Positions 6,546 to 14,824 are shown, counted from the first letter of the stretch. The stretch is 14,894 nucleotides of DNA from Chloroflexota bacterium (GCA_021812735.1 JAKAMV010000142.1:1-14894); one strand, 5' to 3'. Made by a program: numbers and translations. Notes: generated by a model not told the origin, from the sequence alone.

Positions 6546-8215
6546 GATGGCGGCACCGGCGGAGCGGGACAGCCCGCGTCGGTGGAACCGTACAGGTACA
6601 GGGGCTCGCTCGGACCCACCAAGAGGTACTGCCGGTACAAACTCGGACCGATCCCGATCGGGCGGTATCGGTCGGCGCCCAGAGGGCCATTCGCGACGAC
6701 CGCGCACGGGGGTTGCGGCATGAACTCGTCGTCATACCAGGTCAGCCCGTAGGCGGGTGACCTCCCCGTCCCCAGGCCGCCGGTGTGGTATCCGACCCAC
6801 TCGTAGCCAGCGTCGACCGTGGCGGGTGCGTAGCCGGCCGCAACGGCGGCCTCGCCCGCCCGCCAGCGGGCGGCGTCGTACACGAACGAGTTGGCGCTGA
6901 TCGCGAGCGCGGACGCCGCGAGCCAAAGCAGCGCGGCACTCCCCGCTAGGATGCCCCAGCGCGGAGCTCGCTCGCCCGTCTCGCGGACGAGCAGGATCCC
7001 GAGCACCGGGACGAGCGGCCACAGGTAGCGGTCGAGCGGGTAGCCGCCTACCGTGACCACCACCGCAAGCTCGGCGGCGTATCCCACCGCGAACACGAGC
7101 AGAAGCCCGGATGACCCGCGACCCGTCGCGAGGAGTCGGTCCCGCAGCCCAGATGCCGTGGCGACGTCCGCGAACGTCAGCAGGAACCAGCGGCTGGCCA
7201 CGGCCGCGAGCAGCACCCCCGCCAGCACGGCAAGGGCGAGCGAGAGCGTCCAGGCAGAAGCAGGGATCACGGGTGCTCGCGGGCCCATCAGCAGCGCGTC
7301 GCCAACGAGTCCCTCGGGGGTCCAGAACTGCCCGACCAGCGGCGGGATCGTCGGCACGACGAGGGCCAAACCGACGGTCGCGAACCCGAACAGAAGGTGC
7401 AGCGCGCGGAGCGAGGCGCGCCGGCGCGCGACGGCGGGGGCGAGCACGGGCAGCAGGCCTGCGGCGAGGGTGACCATCGCCGGGCCGAACAGGTAGGCAT
7501 TGAGCAGCCGCGGCGTCCCGCCGATCCCCCCGCTAACGGCAGGCGAGCTGACCAGGCGGAGGATGCCCAGGATGGCAGCGGCGGTGAGCACGGTAGCGCC
7601 GAGGAGCATGAACCGCTCCCCCGGACGGCTGCGCGCCCACGAGACCACCAGGACGGCCGCGGGCGCGGCGACGGCGAACTCGCGGATCGTCACGCCGATG
7701 ACACCCACGGCCAGCGACGCCAGGAGAACGGCAGGCTTGCCGGACCTCAGCCACGCTGTCCCGAGCAGGAGCGACACCATCTCGAGCGCCAGCGTCGGCC
7801 CGTCGGTCATGAAGGTCGCCGCCTCCCGGGTGAAGCCGGGAGACGCAACCAGAAGGCCCGCTGCCACGAAGGCCGCCGTGGGGCCGACATGCATGCGCGC
7901 CAGCAGGAAGGCCGCCGCGATCGCGAGCCCGCTCATGCCCAGGCCGAAGGCCGTGTACGCCCACGGCGCGCCGTTCGCCAGCCAGAGCAGCGGCTGGACC
8001 AGCACGAGCTGGCCGACGGTTGCCGCGGTGTGGCCCGCCATGGACAGGCCGCCGCCCGCGTACAGGCGGCTGGCGGCCAGCATGTACACCCAGTCGTCGT
8101 TCCCGGGCATCCCGATCGTGCCAGCCGCAATGGCCATCGAGAGCGGCAGGCCCACCCCGAGGAGCAGCAGCGCGGAGAGCGCCGCGGCGTCGCGCCGCCC
8201 GATGTGGGACCTCAC
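6542..8215 (-). CDS. Membrane GT-C glycosyltransferase, GT39/PMT_2-like
   Basis: A 557-residue polytopic membrane protein with about ten or more hydrophobic segments and a C-terminal soluble tail of about 100 residues. The first transmembrane segment (11-31) is followed by GNDDWVY (38-44), the acidic first-loop motif expected to hold the catalytic Asp of GT-C enzymes. FMTDGPTLALEM (135-146) resembles the second conserved acidic loop of PMT_2/ArnT-like proteins. The family moves a sugar from a polyprenyl-phosphate donor on the outer face of the membrane; donor and acceptor are unknown here. The start is GTG 8215, 7 nt after the stop of the upstream gene, with no strong ribosome-binding site, so coupled translation is likely. 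The C-terminus runs into the 11-bp tandem duplication. It is the last membrane gene before the sugar-nucleotide block. Confidence 0.85.
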   Translation of the reverse strand: MRSHIGRRDAAALSALLLLGVGLPLSMAIAAGTIGMPGNDDWVYMLAASRLYAGGGLSMAGHTAATVGQLVLVQPLLWLANGAPWAYTAFGLGMSGLAIAAAFLLARMHVGPTAAFVAAGLLVASPGFTREAATFMTDGPTLALEMVSLLLGTAWLRSGKPAVLLASLAVGVIGVTIREFAVAAPAAVLVVSWARSRPGERFMLLGATVLTAAAILGILRLVSSPAVSGGIGGTPRLLNAYLFGPAMVTLAAGLLPVLAPAVARRRASLRALHLLFGFATVGLALVVPTIPPLVGQFWTPEGLVGDALLMGPRAPVIPASAWTLSLALAVLAGVLLAAVASRWFLLTFADVATASGLRDRLLATGRGSSGLLLVFAVGYAAELAVVVTVGGYPLDRYLWPLVPVLGILLVRETGERAPRWGILAGSAALLWLAASALAISANSFVYDAARWRAGEAAVAAGYAPATVDAGYEWVGYHTGGLGTGRSPAYGLTWYDDEFMPQPPCAVVANGPLGADRYRPIGIGPSLYRQYLLVGPSEPLYLYGSTDAGCPAPPVPPS

Positions 8216-8222
8216 GGGCGGG

Positions 8223-9125
8223 TCACGCGTCCGGATGGCGGCGCCCGGGGTTCGCCACCGTCGCGAGCAGCGCCATGAGGAGATACACGATCAGCCGCGG
8301 GTTGGCCAGCACCGCGAGCGTCGCGGCGGCGGCCCAGCCGAAGCGCGTCGGCGCCAGCCGGAGGACCAGCAGCACACCGGCAGCCACCAGCGCCGCCCAC
8401 AGGATCGGCGAGACGGCGTACGGGGAGATGTTCCGGATGGCGCCCGGGGCACCCACCTGGTGCAGGTTGATGGCCGTCAGGTAGTCGAGGCTCGCCTGGG
8501 GAGCGAGGATCAGCTGGATCAGCCCGAGCGCGGCCATCCAGCCGATGAACTGGCCCAGCCGGCGCCAGTCGCGGCGGCCGATCCACCACAGCGCGATCAG
8601 GCCGGGGAACAGCTTGATGTTCGCGGCCAGCGCCACCGACCAGGGCGTGCCGATCGCACTGAACAGCGTCAGGATCACCTGGACCTGCCCGATCGCGATG
8701 CACCATCCGATCGGCAGCGCCAGGATCCCCATCGCCAGCCACGTCGCCTTCCGCCTCGGCCCGAGCCACCAGACCGTGGCGAGGAACGCAGCCACCACGA
8801 CCACCTCCCAGATGGCCGCCGCGACGGGCCACGGCAGCAGCGCGAGGGGGCGCCAGAGAATGGCGATCATGGGCGGGTACGGGTAGCCGAGCGGCGTGGA
8901 GACGCTCTGGTCGGGCGGGTAGAGCGGCAGCCCGGCATTGAGCCGGCCCCCGGCCCAGTAGTACGCGTGGGCATCGTTGAGTGGGTCGCCCTGGACGTGC
9001 AGCAGGAAGACGAACGCGCCGGCCATCGCCCCGACCACGGCCAGCGCGAAGAGCACGAGCGCCAGCGCGCGCTCGGCGGCTCTCGGCCGAGTCGGCCGCG
9101 GGCGGGCGCCCTCGAGGGAGCTCAC
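8223..9125 (-). CDS. Compact GT87-like (DUF2029) membrane glycosyltransferase
   Basis: A 300-residue multi-pass membrane protein. A first transmembrane segment (about 21-43) is followed by the GT87 signature: an acidic loop LNDAHAYYWAGGRLNAGLPLY (key Asp51), then YPYPPMIAILWRPLALLPW (81-99) and GQVQVIL. LAVLANPRLIVYLLM lies near the C-terminus. The family uses polyprenyl-phosphate sugars outside the membrane. At 300 residues it is clearly shorter than its 391-residue neighbour and than most of the family, though nothing looks frameshifted. It is a close paralogue of the gene at 10294-11184: RLNAG, RPLALLP, AAAIWE, VGTP/IGTP and LAVLANPRL are shared in order. The start is GTG 9125, whose GTGA overlaps the upstream stop. 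Substrate unknown. Confidence 0.85.
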   Translation of the reverse strand: MSSLEGARPRPTRPRAAERALALVLFALAVVGAMAGAFVFLLHVQGDPLNDAHAYYWAGGRLNAGLPLYPPDQSVSTPLGYPYPPMIAILWRPLALLPWPVAAAIWEVVVVAAFLATVWWLGPRRKATWLAMGILALPIGWCIAIGQVQVILTLFSAIGTPWSVALAANIKLFPGLIALWWIGRRDWRRLGQFIGWMAALGLIQLILAPQASLDYLTAINLHQVGAPGAIRNISPYAVSPILWAALVAAGVLLVLRLAPTRFGWAAAATLAVLANPRLIVYLLMALLATVANPGRRHPDA

Positions 9126-10297
9126 GACGCCGACACCAGACCGGCCACGGCCCCGGCGCGGCCCTCATGACCTCGCCATGCCGCACCGACCAGCACGGCC
9201 GCTGCCAGCCACACAAGCGGCAGGAAGGCCACGCCGAGGTCCGCCACCACCGCGGCGACGGCCACCCAGGCGCGCGACGCCGGCCGCCGCATCGCCAGCG
9301 CGATGCCCACCGGGATGAGCGCCACCGGGTAGTGGTACCACGTCACCGGCAGCACCACGAGCGAGGCGGTGATCGCGAGGGCCACGCTCGCGAGGGGATC
9401 GCGGACGCGCCAGGCGGCCAGCACGGTCACCCCGAGCGCCGCCGCCGACACCGCCGCCTGGGCGAGCCTGACCGCGGTCCCGTCGAGCGGCACCAGCTGG
9501 CCCAGGAGCGACACCGGCCCGACGTTCCGCGGGTCCACCACCGCCGCCCCCGTCCCCGCCTGGACCACGCGGACGTAGTCCTGCCACGGGCCGACCCCGC
9601 CGGCAAGGAGGCTGGCCGCGACCACGACCAGCCCGGTGGCGACCGCGGCCGCGAGCACCGGCCGCGCGGAGCCCTGGCGGTCCACGAGGGCGCGCGCCGC
9701 GAGCCACGCCAGCAGCAGGGCCGGGTGGAGCTTGGCCACCGACACGATCCCGAGCGCCACGCCGCCGGCGACCGCCTGCCCTCGGCTCGACGGCCCGGCG
9801 GCCACGGCGAGCACGAGCGCGCCGAACGCCAGGCCGTACCAGGCGTCGAGATTGCCGAACAGCACCGCGACCGCGAACGGGAGGACCAGTGGCATGACGG
9901 CCGCCGCCTTGATCGCGTCGGCCTGCGGGTCCCGCCGTCCGGACGCCATGCTCAGTCGCCATGCCACCAGGCGCAGGCCCAGCGCGGCGCCGATCGCCCA
10001 CAGCACGAGCACCACCCCGTCGGGCAGCCACGCCAGCAGCGTCATGGCCTGAGCCACCGGCGGCGGGTAGGAGTAGAAGAGCGCCGTGGCGTCGGGCGAG
10101 GCGCCGGCCAGCATCGCCGGGTCGTAGGGGCTCTGGCCCGCGGTGACGCGCCGGGCGGCCTCGAGCAGCAGGGAGAGGTCGAAGCCCGCCTTGGGTGGCG
10201 TGGACTGCCAGAGCATCCAGCCGATGGCGGCCACGCCCGCCCAGCCGATGACCCCGACCAGGATCCAGGCTGCCAGCCCGTCGGCAGCGCGCCTCAC
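9122..10297 (-). CDS. GT87-like (DUF2029) membrane glycosyltransferase
   Basis: A 391-residue polytopic membrane protein of ordinary GT87 length. A first transmembrane segment (about 10-30) leads into an acidic loop with Asp40 (KAGFDLSLLLEAAR), then AGQSPYDP (53-60), YSYPPP (75-80), FGNLDAWYGL (147-156) and SVAKLHPALLL (186-196). These match the order seen in polyprenyl-phosphate-dependent mannosyltransferase-like proteins. The start is GTG 10297, overlapping the upstream TGA as GTGA; the open frame extending upstream to 11116 is the shadow of the preceding gene. The 3' end overlaps the next GTG by 4 nt. It sits between two compact paralogues, suggesting that the three act in one assembly line. 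Sugar and acceptor cannot be predicted. Confidence 0.86.
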   Translation of the reverse strand: MRRAADGLAAWILVGVIGWAGVAAIGWMLWQSTPPKAGFDLSLLLEAARRVTAGQSPYDPAMLAGASPDATALFYSYPPPVAQAMTLLAWLPDGVVLVLWAIGAALGLRLVAWRLSMASGRRDPQADAIKAAAVMPLVLPFAVAVLFGNLDAWYGLAFGALVLAVAAGPSSRGQAVAGGVALGIVSVAKLHPALLLAWLAARALVDRQGSARPVLAAAVATGLVVVAASLLAGGVGPWQDYVRVVQAGTGAAVVDPRNVGPVSLLGQLVPLDGTAVRLAQAAVSAAALGVTVLAAWRVRDPLASVALAITASLVVLPVTWYHYPVALIPVGIALAMRRPASRAWVAVAAVVADLGVAFLPLVWLAAAVLVGAAWRGHEGRAGAVAGLVSAS

Positions 10298-11184
10298 GGA
10301 GCCGCCTCGCTCTGCTCCGGGTCGCGCGGGCCGCCGAGCGCGGCGACGAGGGACATCAGCTGGTACACGAGCAGGCGTGGGTTGGCGAGCACGGCGAGCG
10401 CGACGGCGGCCCACCAAGCACGGTGTCTCCGCACTAGCCAGAGCGTCCCGACCGCTCCGGCAAGCGCGAGTGCCAACCACAGGGGCTGGCTGAGTGCAAA
10501 CGGCGAGATGTTTCGCGTGTCGAACGCAGGCGCAAGCCACTCGCCCTGAAGCATGGCCCGAGAGGCGTCGGGGGCGAGCACCATCTGCAGCAGAGCCAGC
10601 CCCAGTACCCAGCCCGCGAAGCGGACCAAGTTGCGGACCTCGCCTCGTCCGGCCCAGTAGATCGCCACCAGCCAGGGGACGATCTTCATATGCCCGGCCA
10701 GGGCCACGGAGGCCGGCGTGCCGACCGCAAGCAGTGCCGTCACCAGCGGCTCGGCCTGGCCGACGACGAGCGCCCAGGCGATGGGAAGCGCCAGCCAGGC
10801 GACCGCGACAGCCGTCCGCCAGTTGACACCAGCCCGGCGGATAGCGAGCGCCACGGCGACGACGAGGACCGCCTCCCAGATCGCGGCCGCCGCGGGAAAC
10901 GGCAGGAGCGCGAGGGGCCGGAACGCGATCGCCAGCAGCGGCGGGTACACGTACCAGCCCACGCCAGTGTCGGACCCCACGCCGTAGAGGGGCTCGCCGG
11001 CATTGAGACGCGCGCCGGCGTCGTAGTAGATGCGGACGTCGGCCAGCGGGTCGAGCGAAAGGTGGAACACCGTTGTCTCGATGCCCAGCAGCACCCCTAC
11101 CACCGCGCTGGCCCACAGCACCACCATCACGGCACGCCGGCCCTGTGGTGACAGCCGGATCGCGAGGGCGGGCACGGGCGGCAT
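10294..11184 (-). CDS. Compact GT87-like (DUF2029) membrane glycosyltransferase, first gene of the leftward unit
   Basis: About 297 residues with many hydrophobic segments. Counting from the longer GTG start, Asp52 lies in LADVRIYYDAGARLNAGEPLY, followed by YVYPPLLAIAFRPLALLPF (81-99), GQAEPLVTALLAVGTP and LAVLANPRLLVYQLM near the end. It is a paralogue of the gene at 8223-9125. I chose ATG 11184 over GTG 11193 because a TAGAGT hexamer occupies 11197-11192, exactly where a -10 element would sit for a leaderless message beginning at the ATG, and it would overlap the GTG. No Shine-Dalgarno is seen for either start. The gene ends with a 4-nt GTGA overlap with the next. Function beyond membrane glycosyl transfer is unknown. 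Confidence 0.84.
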   Translation of the reverse strand: MPPVPALAIRLSPQGRRAVMVVLWASAVVGVLLGIETTVFHLSLDPLADVRIYYDAGARLNAGEPLYGVGSDTGVGWYVYPPLLAIAFRPLALLPFPAAAAIWEAVLVVAVALAIRRAGVNWRTAVAVAWLALPIAWALVVGQAEPLVTALLAVGTPASVALAGHMKIVPWLVAIYWAGRGEVRNLVRFAGWVLGLALLQMVLAPDASRAMLQGEWLAPAFDTRNISPFALSQPLWLALALAGAVGTLWLVRRHRAWWAAVALAVLANPRLLVYQLMSLVAALGGPRDPEQSEAAP

Positions 11185-11197
11185 GGGGTGCACTCTA
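11184..11197 (-). promoter_or_regulatory. Possible -10 element for a leaderless leftward transcript
   Basis: On the minus strand TAGAGT (11197-11192) is followed by GCACCCC and then ATG (11184-11182), a 7-nt gap. That places the transcription start at or beside the start codon. A -35 element is not obvious. The same TAGnnTGCACC string appears at the divergent start on the other side. Confidence 0.4.
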
Positions 11198-11275
11198 CGC
11201 TGCGGACAGGGTGGTCGCGGTGGGCGATTCGTACCCCTTCGGCGCGCCCGCCCCCGGTGCTAGGCTGCACCGGCC
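11198..11275. other. Divergent intergenic region between the two glycosyltransferase units
   Basis: About 90 nt separate the two diverging start codons, so both promoters and any shared operator must lie here. The only clear structure is the pair of promoter-like strings near each end, arranged as an inverted repeat. No ribosome-binding site, terminator or small ORF is convincing. Confidence 0.6.
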
Positions 11276-11278
11276 GTG
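11261..11278 (+). promoter_or_regulatory. Possible -10 element for a leaderless rightward transcript
   Basis: TAGGCT (11261-11266) lies 9 nt before the GTG start at 11276. The string TAGGCTGCACCGGCCGTG leaves no room for a ribosome-binding site, which fits a leaderless message. A -35 candidate at 11238-11243 (TTCGGC) is weak. Confidence 0.42.
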
Positions 11279-12922
11279 GGGATCCCGATCGCCCTGTACC
11301 TGCTCGCGTTCGTCGGCCGGCTCGTCCTGGTCGGCGGGTTCGCGGATCCCGCGTACCCCGATTCGTTCTACTACGTGGACGTCGCCCGCCAGCTGGCCGC
11401 CGGCCACGGGTTCACCACCGACGTCGTGTGGATCTTCGCCGAGGTTGGCGGCAAGATCCCGGCCAACCCCACGCTGCCCATCCCGTCCAACGCGCACTGG
11501 ATGCCGCTGGCGTCGATCGTCCAGGTGCCGTTCATCTGGCTGCTGGGCCCCACCGCGCTCGCGTCGGCGCTGCCGTTCGCCTTCATCGGCGCCGCCGCGG
11601 CTCCGATCGCGTGGGCCATCGGTCGGGACGCCGGCGCGCCTCGCTTCGTCGCCATCGGGGCGGGGGTCCTCACCGCCTTCCCCGGCCTCTCGTTCGCCTT
11701 CATGGCGCAGCCCGACAACTTCTCGCTGTACCAGCCGCTTGTCGCCGCCGCGCTGTGGATGGCGGCGCGGGGCATGCGCGGCAGCCGCCGCTCGTTCCTC
11801 CTGGCGGGCGTCCTGGCCGGCCTTGCGACGCTGTCGCGCAATGACGGCGTCCTCGTGCTGGGCGTGATGGGCCTGGCGTTCCTGTGGGACCGCTGGCGCA
11901 CCGTCCGCCCGTTCGGCGCCGAGCCGCCGAGACCCGCCCGGATCCCGTTCTGGACCGCCATCGGGTCAGTGGTCCTGTTCCTCGCCTGCGTCGGGCCCTG
12001 GTTCGCCCGCCAGCTTCTGGTGTTCGGCTCGCTCTCGCCGTCCACCGCCACGGGCAAGGTGCTGTTCATCCGCAACATCGGCGAGTGGAACAGCATCACC
12101 ACGCCGGCCACGCTGGACCACCTGCTGGGGATGGGCATCGGGCCCCTCATCCTCACCAGGATCGGGGGGCTCGTCGAGGCGCTGACGATCTTCACGATCC
12201 TGATCGGGGTGTTCCTCCTCCTCCCGCCCATGCTGGTCGGCGCATGGCAGCGAAGGCGCGACGCCTGGTTCGGGCCGTACCTGGGCTACGCCGTCGCGCT
12301 GTTCCTCTTCTCGGGGATCGTGTCGGCGGTCCACGTGCCCGGCGGGACGTTCATCCACTCGGCCGTCGCGCTGGCGCCCCACGGCTACGTGCTCGCGCTC
12401 GAGGGCATCGTGGCGACCGTCGGGTGGATCGCGCGCCGGCGTCCGTCGTGGAGCACCGCGCAGGCCGGCCGGATCTTCGCCGGCGCCGCGGTGGCGTTCG
12501 GCGCGCTCGCGGCCATCGGGGGCGCTGTCAGCGTCCACGCAACGTGGGAGGGCAGCGCACAGCAGTTCCAGGCAGCCGGGGCGGCCCTCGCGGCGGCCGG
12601 CGCGCCCGCGGACGACCGCGTCATGTCGATCGACGCGTCGGGGACGAAGTACTGGACGGGCCACCCGGGCGTGGTGCTGGTCAACGACCCGCTCGCCACG
12701 GTGTACCAGGTCGCCAAGGCATACGACACGCGCTGGCTGATCCTGCAGCGCGGCGACACCGTGCCCGCTGCCGCCCAGATCCTGGTCGACGGGATCCGCC
12801 CGGCCTGGGTGGGGCCGCCGATCCTCGACCGCCCGGACGTCGCCGTGTACCCCGTCTGCACGGCTCCTTCAGATACGCGATGCTCGGCCGCGGGCGGTCC
12901 GAGCGGGGCCGTCGGCTCGTGA
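11276..12922 (+). CDS. Membrane GT-C glycosyltransferase, GT39-like
   Basis: A 548-residue polytopic membrane protein with almost no cytoplasmic N-terminus (first membrane segment about 3-21). The acidic first loop YPDSFYYVDVARQL (27-40, Asp29) fits the GT-C catalytic position. QPDN (145-148) and LSRND (186-190) are further polar motifs between membrane segments. Hydrophobic segments continue to about residue 430. An extracytoplasmic tail of roughly 110 residues follows, containing DDRVMSIDASGTKYWTG and ending in a low-complexity stretch with two Cys. The start is GTG 11276, the first start in frame after the TAGGCT element; there is no Shine-Dalgarno. It is a paralogue of the next gene and likely co-transcribed with it across 33 nt. 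The family uses polyprenyl-phosphate sugars; the sugar is unknown. Confidence 0.85.
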   Translation: MGIPIALYLLAFVGRLVLVGGFADPAYPDSFYYVDVARQLAAGHGFTTDVVWIFAEVGGKIPANPTLPIPSNAHWMPLASIVQVPFIWLLGPTALASALPFAFIGAAAAPIAWAIGRDAGAPRFVAIGAGVLTAFPGLSFAFMAQPDNFSLYQPLVAAALWMAARGMRGSRRSFLLAGVLAGLATLSRNDGVLVLGVMGLAFLWDRWRTVRPFGAEPPRPARIPFWTAIGSVVLFLACVGPWFARQLLVFGSLSPSTATGKVLFIRNIGEWNSITTPATLDHLLGMGIGPLILTRIGGLVEALTIFTILIGVFLLLPPMLVGAWQRRRDAWFGPYLGYAVALFLFSGIVSAVHVPGGTFIHSAVALAPHGYVLALEGIVATVGWIARRRPSWSTAQAGRIFAGAAVAFGALAAIGGAVSVHATWEGSAQQFQAAGAALAAAGAPADDRVMSIDASGTKYWTGHPGVVLVNDPLATVYQVAKAYDTRWLILQRGDTVPAAAQILVDGIRPAWVGPPILDRPDVAVYPVCTAPSDTRCSAAGGPSGAVGS

Positions 12923-12955
12923 GCCGCGCCCGATGAGCCGTTCGCGAGCCGCGCC

Positions 12956-14623
12956 GTGATCGAGCCTGGTCCGATGCGCCGCCGCGAGGCCTGGCTGACC
13001 GCGCTGGCGATCTTCACCGTCGCGGTCCTCGTCCGGGCGTGGGCGGCCGCGGGCACGGTGTTCCCGCGTCCCGAGGATTCCGCCTACTACGTGGGCGTGG
13101 CCCGCAACATCGTCGAGGGCCGGGGGCTGGTCAGCGACGCCCTGTGGAGCTACGGCACGCCGCCCCTCGTGTTCCCGCGTCCGGCGTTCGAGGTCTGGCT
13201 GCCCCTGCCGTCGGTCCTCGCGGCGGTGCCGCTGGCGCTGTTCGGCGGCCCGGCCCCGATCCCGCTGATCAACGCGCTGCGCTCGGCGCAGCTGGTCACG
13301 GTCGCCCTGGGCGCGCTCCTGGCCGTCCTGGCCTGGCGCCTGGCCGCCGACGTGGCCGCGGAGCGGCGCCTGCCGGCGGGCCGGGCGCGGGTGCTGGCGG
13401 TGGGCGCCGGACTCACGACCGCCGCCTACCTGCCGCTCGTCCTCCACTCGGTCCAGCCCGATTCCACCATCCCGTTCGGGGTGCTGGTCCTGGGCGCCTG
13501 CCTGCTGGCGACCCGCATCCTGCGCGACCCCCGCGGCGCGAGGCTGCTCGACCCGCGACTTCTGGCCCTCGGGGTGCTGCTGGGGATGACGGCCCTCACG
13601 CGGAACGAGGCGATCTGGGTGGCGCTGGCGTGGGCGTGGCTCGCCTGGCGGGCGCCGGGGCAGTCGCGGGCGGTCCGGCTGCGGCTCGTCGGGGTCGTGG
13701 CCGTCGTGTCGGTGGTCGTCTTCGCGCCGTGGGCTATCCGCGACTGGGCCGTGTTCGGCAGCCCGCTGCCCGGCCAAGCCGCGTCGAACGCGCTCTCCGT
13801 GAGTCCGCTTGACATCTTCGCCTGGAAGGGTCCGCCCACCCTCGCGCACTACCTGGCCGCCGGCCCGGCCGCGCTGCTGGGGATGCGCGTAGACGGGATC
13901 GAGCACAACCTCGTGTCGGTGCTGCTCCTGCTGGGCGTGCCCGTGTCGGTCATCGGGCTGGTGGCGCTGCCCTGGCAGGCCCGGGACCGGGCGCTGCGGC
14001 CGCTGGTGCTGGTCGCCGTGGCCACGTTCGCGGTCACGAGCCTGGTGTTCCCGGTGGCCACGACGTGGGGCACCTTCCTCCACGCCGCCGTCCCCGCCCA
14101 CGTGCTGCTGATCGTGTCGGCGCTCGGCGCCCTCGACGCGGTCCTCGCTTGGGTGGCCAGGCGCATGGGCTGGGAGCGGCCGGTGGCGTGGCTCGGCGCG
14201 CTCCTCGCCGTGGGCTGGTCGGTGCTGTTCTCCGCGGTGCTGCTGCCGTCCAATGCGACCGCCTCCGCCGACACCGCCCGCACGTACACCGTCCTCGCGC
14301 AGCAGTTGGCCGCCGCCGGCGAGCCGCTCGACGGGACGCGCCCGGTCATCGCCAACTTCCCCATCTGGATCGCCGAGACGGCCCGCGTGCCCACCCTTGC
14401 GCTGCCGGAGGAGTCGCCGTCCTCGGTCGCGGACCTGGCCGGGCGCTTCGATGCCCGCCTGCTCGTGCTCGTCGGCGGGGAGCGGGGCAGCTGGCCGGCC
14501 GCGCTGAGCGGCGGCGATCCGAAGGCCGCGTGCTTCCACGAGATGGTCCTTCCCCAGCCGTCCGATCCGGCCGACGCTGCGGCCGTCGCCGGCACACGCG
14601 TCTGGCGGATCGCCTGTCCGTAG
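12956..14623 (+). CDS. Membrane GT-C glycosyltransferase, GT39-like, paralogue of the upstream gene
   Basis: A 555-residue polytopic membrane protein. It repeats the motifs of its neighbour in the same order: PEDSAYYVGVARNIVEGRG (39-57, Asp41), QPDS (167-170), LTRNEA (214-219), then membrane segments to about residue 430 and an outside tail with RPVIANFPIWIAETARVPTL, ending RIACP. The two therefore arose by duplication, though they have diverged well. The start is uncertain: GTG 12956 gives the full frame and overlaps, as GTGA, the stop of an 8-codon reading frame (12933-12959); ATG 12974 would shorten the protein by six residues. Neither has a good ribosome-binding site. The acceptor is probably an envelope glycan or lipid, by analogy only. 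Confidence 0.85.
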   Translation: MIEPGPMRRREAWLTALAIFTVAVLVRAWAAAGTVFPRPEDSAYYVGVARNIVEGRGLVSDALWSYGTPPLVFPRPAFEVWLPLPSVLAAVPLALFGGPAPIPLINALRSAQLVTVALGALLAVLAWRLAADVAAERRLPAGRARVLAVGAGLTTAAYLPLVLHSVQPDSTIPFGVLVLGACLLATRILRDPRGARLLDPRLLALGVLLGMTALTRNEAIWVALAWAWLAWRAPGQSRAVRLRLVGVVAVVSVVVFAPWAIRDWAVFGSPLPGQAASNALSVSPLDIFAWKGPPTLAHYLAAGPAALLGMRVDGIEHNLVSVLLLLGVPVSVIGLVALPWQARDRALRPLVLVAVATFAVTSLVFPVATTWGTFLHAAVPAHVLLIVSALGALDAVLAWVARRMGWERPVAWLGALLAVGWSVLFSAVLLPSNATASADTARTYTVLAQQLAAAGEPLDGTRPVIANFPIWIAETARVPTLALPEESPSSVADLAGRFDARLLVLVGGERGSWPAALSGGDPKAACFHEMVLPQPSDPADAAAVAGTRVWRIACP

Positions 14624-14706
14624 GGCGCCTCGCGCGCGCACGCGGCTCGTTCCGCCAGTCATTCGTGGCGCGACTGCTATCCGCGCCGGGCGGGGCGCAA
14701 GCCGCC

Positions 14707-14748
14707 GAATCGACCCCGATTCCGCACCAGATATGCACGGTCGGCATA
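14707..14748. repeat. Two short inverted repeats in an AT-richer patch
   Basis: GAATCG (14707-14712) and CGATTC (14717-14722) form a 6-bp inverted repeat around ACCC. TATGC (14732-14736) and GCATA (14744-14748) form a 5-bp inverted repeat around 7 nt. A further CGATTC lies at 14757-14762. They could be operator half-sites or promoter surroundings; each is short enough to be chance. Confidence 0.4.
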
Positions 14749-14824
14749 ACTGGCGCCGATTCACCCAGGGCGCGCGGCTAGCAGTCGCCGGAGGAATACG
14801 TGGGGGGGGACGGCCCGGGATTGG

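Noticed and set aside
4995..6752. A 585-codon plus-strand frame
   Set aside because: It lies opposite the methyltransferase, rfbF and part of a glycosyltransferase. It has no recognisable domain and the composition of a mirrored coding strand.
7500..10549. Two plus-strand frames of over 500 codons (7500-9170 and 8981-10549)
   Set aside because: Both are low-complexity and rich in Arg, Gln, His and Gly. Each runs across several real minus-strand genes and their boundaries, which a true gene would not do.
14624..14700. Intrinsic terminator after the last glycosyltransferase
   Set aside because: The GC-rich alternating sequence after the stop forms no clear stem-loop followed by a T-run, so a terminator cannot be supported.
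12869..14764. A 631-codon open frame on the minus strand opposite the last glycosyltransferase
   Set aside because: It is made of Arg/Gly/His/Gln-rich low-complexity sequence with no motif, and lies opposite a gene with clear membrane segments and conserved motifs. It is a typical antisense shadow in GC-rich DNA.
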